DNA of 64,000 bases from Holophaga sp. (GTDB taxonomy: Bacteria; Acidobacteriota; Holophagae; Holophagales; Holophagaceae): the NCBI GenBank assembly GCA_016715205.1, contig JADKBC010000002.1, positions 175,118 to 239,117 on the forward strand, in the 5' to 3' direction. Under the pieces are notes generated by a model. The model saw only the letters and a list, made by a program, of their open reading frames with translations. It ran no database searches and was not told the origin of the DNA. Positions 51,446 to 58,498 of the stretch are shown in pieces. Numbering within the stretch: position 1 is the stretch's first letter; each line of letters starts with the position of its first letter. Made by a program: the position numbers and the translations under genes.

Positions 51446-51493
51446 TCGAGTTCGGTGCGGCAGGCTGGTCTCGGTAGCACTGAAAACAGATGG

Positions 51494-51569
51494 ACCGCAA
51501 AGGACGCAAAGTGCGCAAAGGAAAAACAGAACGCTCAATATTGCATTTTTTCTCCGCGTCCTTTGCGGT
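51494..51569. repeat. Interspersed inverted repeat (ACCGCAAAGGACGC type)
   Basis: ACCGCAAAGGACGC (51494-51507) is exactly repeated in reverse complement at 51556-51569. The left arm continues AAAGTGCGCAAAGG, a tandem-like variant. Repeats of this sequence type are common as intergenic elements in several bacterial phyla and give spurious 'LCALCVLCG' peptides. Confidence 0.8.
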
Positions 51570-51649
51570 TCGAAATCACGCCTTCGTTTCGCTGTGCCCA
51601 CTGGTTTTCTGCCAATCGTCATTCAACGAATTCAGAAGGAGTTGATTCG

Positions 51650-52933
51650 ATGAAGCACGGACTGGCCAACCCCAATTCTGGTATTTCATTGGCGTGGCTC
51701 CTGCGCTTACGCTGGATCACTGTGATTGGGCAGACGGCAGCGGTGCTGGTGTCTGCCCGCATGCTCCCGGATGAATTGCCGGTGCTTCTGCTGCTGGGGC
51801 TTGTGGCCCTGGGAGCCCTGAGCAACCTGGCCTTGATGTTCCGCTTGCGGCGGCCCGAGCCGGTGCAGCCTGCCCTGCCTGGGCTGGTGCTGGGGCTGGA
51901 CATCCTACTGCTCACGGGCTTGCTGTATGGGAGTGGCGGTCCGGCCAATCCCTTCACCGCCATCTACCTTGTGCACATCACGCTGGCAGCGGTGGTGATG
52001 CGCGGGATCTGGGCCTGGGCCCTGGGCCTGCTGTCCACCGCTGGGTTCGGGTTGCTGTTCGTTTCCAGCGTGCACATCCATTCCCTGGGGCACATGAACC
52101 ACGGTGAGGGGGATGGCATGTCCCTGCATCTCATGGGCATGTGGGTGGCCTTTGCCATTACGGCCATTTTGATTGCGGCCTTTGTGGGGCGCGTTACCGA
52201 GGCCCTCCGTCAGCGCGATGAAGAGCTGGCTGCCCTGCGGGATCTGACCGCGCGTCAGGCCCGCCTGGCCGCGCTGACCACCCTGGCGGCGGGCGTGGCC
52301 CACGAACTTGGCACGCCCCTGGGCACCATCGCCGTGGCGTCCAAGGAACTTCAGCGCACGGCAGAAGCGATGGGACAAACGGGTTCCGGCGTGGCCCAGG
52401 ACGCGGCCCTGATTCGCCAGGAAGTGGATCGTTGCCGCCGCATTTTGGATCAAATGGCGGGACCCACGGGTTCCACCTTGGGGGAAGATTTCCAGGCCTT
52501 GGCCTGGGAAGAGCTTCAGGCAAATTTGCTGGAGGGCCTGGCCGAGGCAGATCGGTCACGCATCGTTTTTCAGTGGCCCACAGCAAGCTGTGGTCAGATG
52601 CCCCGCCGGGGTTTGGCGCGGGCGTTGCGGGCGGTGGTTGCCAATGCTCTGGAGGCTGCCCCCCGACCCAACCAGATCACGGTGACGGCCTTGCTGGATC
52701 AGGGAGATTGGCAGATCGACGTGATGGACGGTGGCAGCGGCATGGCGCCTGAGGTGTTGGCGCGGGTGGGGGAGCCCTTCTTCAGCACCAAGCCCACGGG
52801 CGCTGGCATGGGGCTGGGCTTGTTTCTAGCGCGGACCTTTGCTGAACAATTGGGCGGTGAATTGCGGGTGGAATCGGCCTTGGGTCAAGGCACCACGGTG
52901 CGGATGACCTGGCCCCAGGTGGCCCATGCCTGA
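51650..52933 (+). CDS. regB: RegB/PrrB-type redox sensor histidine kinase
   Basis: The ATG at 51650 (AGAAGGAG upstream) gives 427 aa. About six helices include the loop 'GGPANPFTAIYL', matching the GGxxNPF ubiquinone-binding heptapeptide of RegB. The H-box is 'LAAGVAHELGTPLGTIAVA', and the nearby 'EVDRCRRILDQM' contains the redox-active Cys of the family. N- and G-boxes are 'VVANALEAAP', 'DVMDGGSGM' and 'GAGMGLGLFLAR'. It senses quinone/redox state and phosphorylates the adjacent RegA-like regulator. The longer upstream frame runs through a repeat and is not used. Confidence 0.9.
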   Translation: MKHGLANPNSGISLAWLLRLRWITVIGQTAAVLVSARMLPDELPVLLLLGLVALGALSNLALMFRLRRPEPVQPALPGLVLGLDILLLTGLLYGSGGPANPFTAIYLVHITLAAVVMRGIWAWALGLLSTAGFGLLFVSSVHIHSLGHMNHGEGDGMSLHLMGMWVAFAITAILIAAFVGRVTEALRQRDEELAALRDLTARQARLAALTTLAAGVAHELGTPLGTIAVASKELQRTAEAMGQTGSGVAQDAALIRQEVDRCRRILDQMAGPTGSTLGEDFQALAWEELQANLLEGLAEADRSRIVFQWPTASCGQMPRRGLARALRAVVANALEAAPRPNQITVTALLDQGDWQIDVMDGGSGMAPEVLARVGEPFFSTKPTGAGMGLGLFLARTFAEQLGGELRVESALGQGTTVRMTWPQVAHA

Positions 52934-53462
52934 CTCCCGACCTTCACTCCTGTTGGTGGATGACGATGCCGTCTACCGCGAGCGCATGGCCCAGGCCATC
53001 ACCGCCCGCGGTTTTGAGGTGCACACTGCCGCCGATGCGGCCCAGGCCATTGTCCTTGCCGAAGCGGAGAGCCCGGAACTAGCGGTGTTGGATTTGCGCA
53101 TGCCTGGCGATTCGGGCCTGGAATTGCTGGCCCGTTTGAAGGCCATTGATCCCACCACCCGAGTGCTGATGCTCACGGGCTACGGTAGCATCGCCACCGC
53201 CATGGAAGCGGTCCGTTTGGGCGCTGTGCATTACCTCACCAAGCCTGCCGATGTGGACGATATCCTGGCGGCCTTTGGTGGACCTGGCCCGGTTCCTGAA
53301 ACGGAAGATCACGAGACGCCTTCCCTGGATCGCGTGGAATGGGAGCACATCCAGCGGGTACTCAACGACTGTCGGGGCAACCTCTCCGAAGCAGCACGAC
53401 GATTGGGTTTGCATCGGCGGAGCCTGCAGCGGAAGGCGGCCCGGAAGCGGCCGGTGAAGTAA
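52926..53462 (+). CDS. regA: RegA/PrrA-type response regulator
   Basis: A 178-aa regulator. The receiver is 'SLLLVDDDAVYRERMAQAI', with phospho-acceptor Asp in 'LAVLDLRMPGDSG', then 'MLTGYGSIATAMEAV' and 'YLTKPAD'. After a short linker, the Fis-like DNA-binding domain ends 'LSEAARRLGLHRRSLQRKAA', the signature of RegA/PrrA/ActR regulators that control respiration and redox genes. The ATG lies inside the end of regB. The likely targets include the copper, cytochrome and respiratory genes nearby, by inference. Confidence 0.92.
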   Translation: MPDSRPSLLLVDDDAVYRERMAQAITARGFEVHTAADAAQAIVLAEAESPELAVLDLRMPGDSGLELLARLKAIDPTTRVLMLTGYGSIATAMEAVRLGAVHYLTKPADVDDILAAFGGPGPVPETEDHETPSLDRVEWEHIQRVLNDCRGNLSEAARRLGLHRRSLQRKAARKRPVK

Positions 53463-53516
53463 AACAAGGGCCAAGGCGACCCGGGTTCCAACGCTTGTTG
53501 AAGTTGAAAATTTGAA

Positions 53517-53753
53517 TCAGTTCCTGTTCTTGGGTGTGCCGTCCTTGTGCAGGAATTTGTCGGGTTTTTTTTGCACCATGGCGCCACAGTCGGTGCAGCA
53601 GAAACGATAGTTTTGGCCGCGTACCATGGCTGTGGGGCTCTTGGCCGAAACCACCCCGCCGCAGCCGGGGCAGGTGGTGTTTTGGGCGGGCTTCGCCTGG
53701 GGGGTACTGGCAGTGGTGACCATCACCAGGGCAACAAGGGCGGCATTCAGCAT
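53517..53753 (-). CDS. Small secreted TRASH/YHS-like metal-site protein
   Basis: A 78-aa protein with signal 'ALVALVMVTTASTPQA' and two Cys pairs: 'CPGCGG' and 'YRFCCTDCGAMVQKKPDKFL'. The second half matches the TRASH/YHS pattern of small copper- or heavy-metal-binding domains ('Y.FC...C...F...P..F'). AGGAG precedes the ATG. It follows the dihaem peroxidase gene on the same strand by 54 bp and may insert or carry metal in the periplasm. Confidence 0.75.
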   Translation of the reverse strand: MLNAALVALVMVTTASTPQAKPAQNTTCPGCGGVVSAKSPTAMVRGQNYRFCCTDCGAMVQKKPDKFLHKDGTPKNRN

Positions 53754-53807
53754 GGGGGCTCCTGGGAAGATGGATGGGATGGCGCCATGACAGCTATCGG
53801 CGCCGTG

Positions 53808-54806
53808 TTATTGCGGCAGGGTCACTTTCGGAATGCGGGGCAGGGTGCCCGTCAGGGCTTCCAGAAATGCTTTGAGATCGCGCTTTTCTTCGGGAGTCAA
53901 TTCCAGGGGGCTGATGCGGGGGTCCTGATCTTCGTTGGGGAGGCCGCCGCGATCATAGAAATCAATGACTGCATCCAGGGTGGGGGCTGAGCCATCGTGG
54001 AAATAGGGCCAGGTCAGTGCCACGTTGCGCAAGCTGGGGGTCTTGAACTGCCCGCGATCCTCCGGATCGCCAGTGATGGCTTCCCGTCCACGGTCCGGTG
54101 TGGTCTCGGCTTGGCCCACGCCCACGTTGGCGAAATTCTGATCGGAAAGGTCGGCGCCCTGGTGGCAGCGGAAACAGCCGCCCTTACCCTCGAAAATGTC
54201 CAGGCCACGGCGAGCGGAGGGACTTAGGGCGCGCCGATGGCCTTGGAGGTAACGATCATAGGGAGAAGCCCCGGACACCAAAGTACGTTCAAAGGCAGCC
54301 AGGGCCTGGGCGACGCCAGCCTGGGTTACCTTCGTCTGAAAGAGCCGACGAAATTGAGCACGATACCCAGGGATTGATTGCAGCTTGGTCAGCACGCCTT
54401 CGAGAGTTGCGCCCATTTCCACGGGATTGAGAATGGGGCCCCAGGCTTGTTCTTCTAGTGATCTGGCGCGGCCATCCCAGAATTGATAGGACATTCGAGA
54501 CGCGTTCAGAATGGTGCCGGAATTTCGATTTCCCACGCGATGGTGCACACCGATGTCAAAGCGTTGATGATTGGCCCAAGCCTGCTCGGGGATATGACAG
54601 GTGGCGCAGCTCACGGTGGCATCGGCCGAAAGGCGGGGATCGAAAAAGAGTTGGGCGCCTAATCTGGCCTTGGCCGTCTGGGTGGACGGGGTGGCAGCCT
54701 CCAATCGAGGGTTCGTCTGAACGGCCATCCAGATTCCCAGGGTAGACGCGAAAATGAGCCCGGCCTGTTTATTGGGGATGGCTTTGGAAACAGCAAAGGA
54801 ATTCAT
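53808..54806 (-). CDS. Dihaem cytochrome c peroxidase (MauG/CcpA family)
   Basis: The ATG at 54806 gives 332 aa, with a signal 'AGLIFASTLGIWMAVQT'. Two haem sites are 'VSCATCHIPEQAW' near residue 65 and 'GGCFRCHQGADLSD' near 210. 'NRNSGTILNASRMSYQFWDG' and 'FKTPSLRNVALTWPYFHDG' are the family blocks around the haems. It reduces hydrogen peroxide in the periplasm using respiratory electrons, or oxidises a protein substrate as MauG does. It is closely coupled to the small upstream gene. Confidence 0.93.
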   Translation of the reverse strand: MNSFAVSKAIPNKQAGLIFASTLGIWMAVQTNPRLEAATPSTQTAKARLGAQLFFDPRLSADATVSCATCHIPEQAWANHQRFDIGVHHRVGNRNSGTILNASRMSYQFWDGRARSLEEQAWGPILNPVEMGATLEGVLTKLQSIPGYRAQFRRLFQTKVTQAGVAQALAAFERTLVSGASPYDRYLQGHRRALSPSARRGLDIFEGKGGCFRCHQGADLSDQNFANVGVGQAETTPDRGREAITGDPEDRGQFKTPSLRNVALTWPYFHDGSAPTLDAVIDFYDRGGLPNEDQDPRISPLELTPEEKRDLKAFLEALTGTLPRIPKVTLPQ

Positions 54807-54811
54807 GGAAT

Positions 54812-55195
54812 TCAGTGACCTGAATTGTTCGGTTGCAACGCGGTGGGTTGATGGCACCGCCAGGCTGTCAGGAACGCGCGAATGCCTTCGGTAACGTCCT
54901 TGCCATGGTTCGTCTCGACGATCAATTCGGCTACTCGCCGCACCAAATCGAAATTCACAGCGCGGCGTTGCTCCAATGCCGAAGATTTTTTTTGCAGCAA
55001 GCGATCTTCTTCAGCCCGACACTCCCGAACCAGAAAAAACGCAAACATGGCCAAAAATTGCTGATTCCGAAAGGCGCCCAGTGGCTTCATCGCCGCCACT
55101 TCCCAGGCTTCCAACTCCGTGATCAGGCGGTTACGGTGGTACCGGGATGCAATTCTTCCCTTGGTTCGATCGTTAGCTGCAGTTTGTGTGCCCAT
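54812..55195 (-). CDS. Hypothetical protein coupled to dihaem peroxidase
   Basis: 127 aa from the ATG at 55195 (GGGGAG eleven bases upstream); a start at 55252 without ribosome site is the alternative. It has no signal peptide. The sequence is mostly helical and charged ('NRLITELEAWEVAAMKPLGA', 'QQFLAMFAFFLVRECRAEED', 'LVRRVAELIVETNHGKDVTE'). I do not recognise a family. The stop lies six bases before the peroxidase start, implying translational coupling. Confidence 0.5.
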   Translation of the reverse strand: MGTQTAANDRTKGRIASRYHRNRLITELEAWEVAAMKPLGAFRNQQFLAMFAFFLVRECRAEEDRLLQKKSSALEQRRAVNFDLVRRVAELIVETNHGKDVTEGIRAFLTAWRCHQPTALQPNNSGH

Positions 55196-55541
55196 AGGTG
55201 CGAGAACTCCCCTGAATTCCTGCTTCCGGTGAGTTTCAGCATAAGGAGCCATGGGTCGGAGGGGATGCGTCAGGTTGTCCCACCCGCCAGCCAGCCCCGA
55301 TGGTTCCAGACCTGCATTAATGTGTCGCGGGTCGGGAAGGGTATCCCGGCATCAATGGAGGCAGTTTCCCTTTAGATGGAGTCTGCCCATGCGCCCGTGG
55401 TTTCGCCCGGCCTTCATCACTCCGCGTTGCGGTCGGGCCAGAAGGCCCAGGTGATGCCAAAGGATGATCCACAAACCACATCCCCGAAAATCCCCGGCCA
55501 AAAGTCTTTTGGCTGTTCAATGCCCCGCAGGCGCCTTGGAC
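55196..55541. other. 346-bp gap, nothing recognised
   Basis: Lies between the divergent-looking end of the FKBP gene (minus) and the small peroxidase-linked gene (minus). It has no plausible gene, tRNA or strong hairpin terminator on either strand. The small gene's promoter is presumably in its left part. Confidence 0.4.
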
Positions 55542-55976
55542 TTAGCGCAGGTTCACGAGTTCCACTTCAAAGATGACGGTGGCACCGGGCGGAATATCTT
55601 TGCCGAGTTCACGGGGACCGTAGCCGAGGGCAGGTGGCACGCGCAGCAAGCGTTTGCCGCCCTGTTTCATGGTGGCCAGACCTTCGTCCCAGCCCTTGAT
55701 CACGCGGCCCACACCCAAGGGGAAAACGTCGGGATACCCGCGCTTGCGGGTATTCAGGAACACGTGGCCCTTCTGGCCCTTTTCTTCCACCCAACCGATG
55801 GCTTCAACGACCACGGTCTGCGTGAACCGGGGCGCAGGGCCGGTCCCGGGCACCAAGTCCACCACACCAAGTCCGCTGGGCGACGTGGACCAGGCGGGCT
55901 GGGCCGACTGGGGCGATTTACACCCAAAGGTCGCGGCAGTGAGGAGGGCGAGGGCAATTAGGACGTGTGCGCGCAC
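55542..55976 (-). CDS. FKBP-type peptidyl-prolyl isomerase lipoprotein
   Basis: The start is GTG at 55976 with AGGAG seven bases upstream, giving 144 aa; the upstream frame is not coding. Signal 'VLIALALLTAATFGC' with lipobox. The FKBP domain follows: 'GRVIKGWDEGLATMKQGGKR' and 'VPPALGYGPRELGKDIPPGA' are the core active-site strands, and 'TVIFEVELVNLR' ends it. It catalyses proline isomerisation in the periplasm, and may help fold secreted or outer-membrane proteins, such as those in nearby cytochrome loci. Confidence 0.93.
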   Translation of the reverse strand: MRAHVLIALALLTAATFGCKSPQSAQPAWSTSPSGLGVVDLVPGTGPAPRFTQTVVVEAIGWVEEKGQKGHVFLNTRKRGYPDVFPLGVGRVIKGWDEGLATMKQGGKRLLRVPPALGYGPRELGKDIPPGATVIFEVELVNLR

Positions 55977-56023
55977 AGTGAATCTCCTGGGTCGGATCGA
56001 TGGCTGCAGAGTATCAGATGCCT

Positions 56024-57187
56024 CTATACCTCCAGTGGTCTGCGCCGGAGGGTGGCCGCCTGGATTAATTTTTCGATGGTGTCGAGTTCCGGGCCCAACT
56101 CGGCAATGCCCACGCTGAGACGGCCCTCCCATTGCCCTGTTCCAACAGGTACCACCATGCCTGGCAGGGCCTCCCGGATCGGATCGGTCAGCAGAATCGT
56201 GCCCACATGGCTAGTGTGGGGGCAGATCACGAGGAATTCCTCCACACCCACGTGGCAGACCACGTCATGGGGTCGGAAGCACCGTTGGAGCAGTGCGCCC
56301 ACGGCTTTGATCAGGTCGTCGCCTGCCTCGGGCCCAAGGGTGTCGTTCACCTGCTTGAAGCCGTCTGGCGCAAAGAGCGCCAGGCTCAGGGAATGCCCAA
56401 AATGATTGGCCGAGGCGATCTCGGCCTGGATTCGGGTGAGCGCATAGTGAAGGTTGGGCAGCCCCGTGAGGCGATCCACCATGGCGTGGGCTTCCAGGTT
56501 GCGATTGGCTTCCGTCAATTCCTGGCTCAGTCGCCGGGTCTCCTGCTGCTCGGCCTGGAGCCGCGCCACGGCGCGGGAGAGCCGCTCGTTGGCCACGGAA
56601 AGTTCCCGGGTCCGCTCGAACACCCGGCCTTCCAGGGAGCGGTTCAGCTCGAACAATTCGCGGCTCCGTTCCGAGACCACCATGGTGAGCCCGCTCAGGG
56701 ATTTGAGCAGGATACCGGTGGCGCCGTTCACGGCCCGTTCCTCCAGGGAAAAGGCCTCGGCGGGGCTGCGGCCAGCAGCCATGGCGGCGATCTGGCGCGC
56801 CATGGATTGATCGCTGCCCAGGATATGCGCGGCGAGCCAGTGCACCAGGAATTCCAGCAGGTGCCGCGCCGCATCGGGCATCCCTGCGGAAACCTCCGTG
56901 CGCATCCGGGCCAGATCCAGAAAGAAATCCGCATGCTCCCGCACATGATGGGCCACGTGGCGGGGATCCACGCCCCGCCTATCCATGAATTTCTGTTCTT
57001 CGCTGAAATGATGGCGGGCGTAGGCCGAAAGCTCCTCGCACAGGCGTTCCAGTTCCGCCAGATTGGGCTGCCTGCCCTGTTCCAGCAGGGCGCTGAACTG
57101 GTTGATCAGCTCCACCAGGAAATGGTGCTGCTCATCCACCTCTGCTAGGCCCGTCACATAGTTCGTGTCCCACAGGAAGGCATTCAT
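56024..57187 (-). CDS. Hemerythrin protein with degenerate GGDEF domain
   Basis: 387 aa from the ATG at 57187 (CGGAGGG upstream). Residues 1-130 are a bacteriohemerythrin with diiron ligands in 'VDEQHHFLVEL', 'HHFSEEQKFM', 'HVAHHVREHADF' and 'WLAAHILGSD'. A helical linker follows, then a GGDEF-fold domain with 'MVDRLTGLPNLHYALTR' and motif 'GVEEF' in place of GGEEF. The first metal Asp is lost ('LFAPDGFKQVND'), but an RxxD inhibitory site ('RPHD') is retained. It is likely an oxygen- or redox-responsive c-di-GMP receptor, not an active cyclase. Confidence 0.85.
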   Translation of the reverse strand: MNAFLWDTNYVTGLAEVDEQHHFLVELINQFSALLEQGRQPNLAELERLCEELSAYARHHFSEEQKFMDRRGVDPRHVAHHVREHADFFLDLARMRTEVSAGMPDAARHLLEFLVHWLAAHILGSDQSMARQIAAMAAGRSPAEAFSLEERAVNGATGILLKSLSGLTMVVSERSRELFELNRSLEGRVFERTRELSVANERLSRAVARLQAEQQETRRLSQELTEANRNLEAHAMVDRLTGLPNLHYALTRIQAEIASANHFGHSLSLALFAPDGFKQVNDTLGPEAGDDLIKAVGALLQRCFRPHDVVCHVGVEEFLVICPHTSHVGTILLTDPIREALPGMVVPVGTGQWEGRLSVGIAELGPELDTIEKLIQAATLRRRPLEV

Positions 57188-57219
57188 AACATCCCTCCGA
57201 GGGAAAAGGTCAAAGGGAG

Positions 57220-57666
57220 TCAGGCGGATTTCTTGAGGGCCATGCCGCACCCACATTTGCCGGGTTTGGCCGCAAAGGTGTTGCAGGCGCAGCTGCCGCC
57301 GCAGTTGCAGAAATAGATGCCGGTGCCCTTGAGGCTCACGCGGCGAATGGGTTTGCCACAGCCACATTTGGTGGCGTCGGCGGGGTCCAGCTTGCAGGTG
57401 CAGCCGGAGTCGCAGGTGCAAACCAGGGCCTCATCCCCTTCCACCTTCAACGCATGGACAGCCTTCAAGGCTTTGCCACAGGCGCAGGTGCCAGCCTTCA
57501 CGCTCACCGTGGTGCAGGCGCACTCCGGGCCGCAGGAGCACACAAAGAGCTGATCGTGGTGAGCCGCGGCCTTTTTGGGGGCGGGTTTGGGGGCGCCTGC
57601 GACCATGGGGAAAGCCAAAGCCAGAAGCAGGAAACAGCGGAACAGGAAGGAAGCTTGAATGCGCAT
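57220..57666 (-). CDS. Secreted metallothionein-like Cys-rich protein
   Basis: 148 aa from the ATG at 57666 (GGAG five bases upstream), with signal 'FLLLALAFPMVAGA'. The mature part is three Cys-rich repeats of about 38 aa; each contains C-x-C-x3-C-x-C-x9-C-x-C-G (for example 'CSCGPECACTTVSV' then 'CACGKAL'), 18 Cys in all. Spacing suits clusters of zinc, cadmium or copper(I), as in metallothioneins, but it is secreted. I do not recognise a named family. It lies next to the hemerythrin gene and a NarL-type regulator. Confidence 0.7.
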   Translation of the reverse strand: MRIQASFLFRCFLLLALAFPMVAGAPKPAPKKAAAHHDQLFVCSCGPECACTTVSVKAGTCACGKALKAVHALKVEGDEALVCTCDSGCTCKLDPADATKCGCGKPIRRVSLKGTGIYFCNCGGSCACNTFAAKPGKCGCGMALKKSA

Positions 57667-57835
57667 GGTAGCTCCATGGCCGTGTGGGTTTGTCCCGGCC
57701 ACTTTTATGATCCTCCCGGGTGCGTCGAGGGTTTCTCTGTATTACCGGTAGGGAAACCATGTATTTTTTGCGCAAGGCTGCTATAAATCGTGGCAACCAA
57801 GGCGGTGTCAAGCCGCCCTGTGCGAGGCGAAAATC

Positions 57836-58498
57836 ATGATGCAGGAGAACACATACCGCATCGTCATTGCGGAGGACCACACCATCCTGCGCGATGGCTT
57901 GAAGGCCATGCTGGCCGCCTATCCTGATTTCAAGGTGGTAGGCGAAGCCACGGATGGCCGGGAGGCCGTGCGCCGGGCCGAGGAGCTGAAGCCCGACCTG
58001 ATGATGCTGGATCTGTCGATGCCCCGTTCCAGCGGGCTGGAGGCCCTCAAGGAAATCCGCCGCGTGAGCGAAGGCACCCGAGTTTTGGTACTCACGGCCC
58101 ATAAAACCGAAGACTACGTGTTCAAGGCACTCCAGGCGGGGGCCCATGGCTACGCATTGAAGGACTCCACCGCCGCCGAGTTGATTTCGGCCGTGCGCTG
58201 CGTGCTGGGCGGCGAGCGCTACCTGAGCCCTGCCATTGCCACCACCGTGGTGGCGGGTTACCTGAATGGCAAGGAAACGCCCACGTACCAGTCGGCCTTC
58301 GATGATCTTTCCACCCGGGAGCGCGAGGTGCTGAAGCTGGTGGCTGAGGGCTACAAGACCCGCGAAATCGCCGAGTACCTTTGCATCAGTCCCAAGACCG
58401 TGGAAAAGCACCGCGCCAATCTCATGGAGCAGCTCGATCTCCACAGCGTGTCGGCCCTGACCACCTTCGCCATCGAAAAGGGGCTGGTCACCAACTAG
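57836..58498 (+). CDS. NarL/FixJ-family LuxR-type response regulator
   Basis: A 220-aa regulator. The receiver has 'IVIAEDHTILRDGLKAMLAA', phospho-acceptor Asp in 'LMMLDLSMPRSSG', 'VLTAHKTEDYV' and 'GYALKDS'. The C-terminal LuxR-type helix-turn-helix is 'LSTREREVLKLVAEGYKTRE' then 'IAEYLCISPKTVEKHRANL'. Its 3' end overlaps the convergent kinase gene by 11 bp, and these two form a probable two-component pair. The ribosome site is GAGG. Confidence 0.95.
   Translation: MMQENTYRIVIAEDHTILRDGLKAMLAAYPDFKVVGEATDGREAVRRAEELKPDLMMLDLSMPRSSGLEALKEIRRVSEGTRVLVLTAHKTEDYVFKALQAGAHGYALKDSTAAELISAVRCVLGGERYLSPAIATTVVAGYLNGKETPTYQSAFDDLSTREREVLKLVAEGYKTREIAEYLCISPKTVEKHRANLMEQLDLHSVSALTTFAIEKGLVTN

Noticed and set aside
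51455..51649. N-terminal extension of the RegB-like kinase
   Set aside because: It translates through the ACCGCAAAGGACGC repeat and has no ribosome site; the ATG at 51650 has AGAAGGAG.
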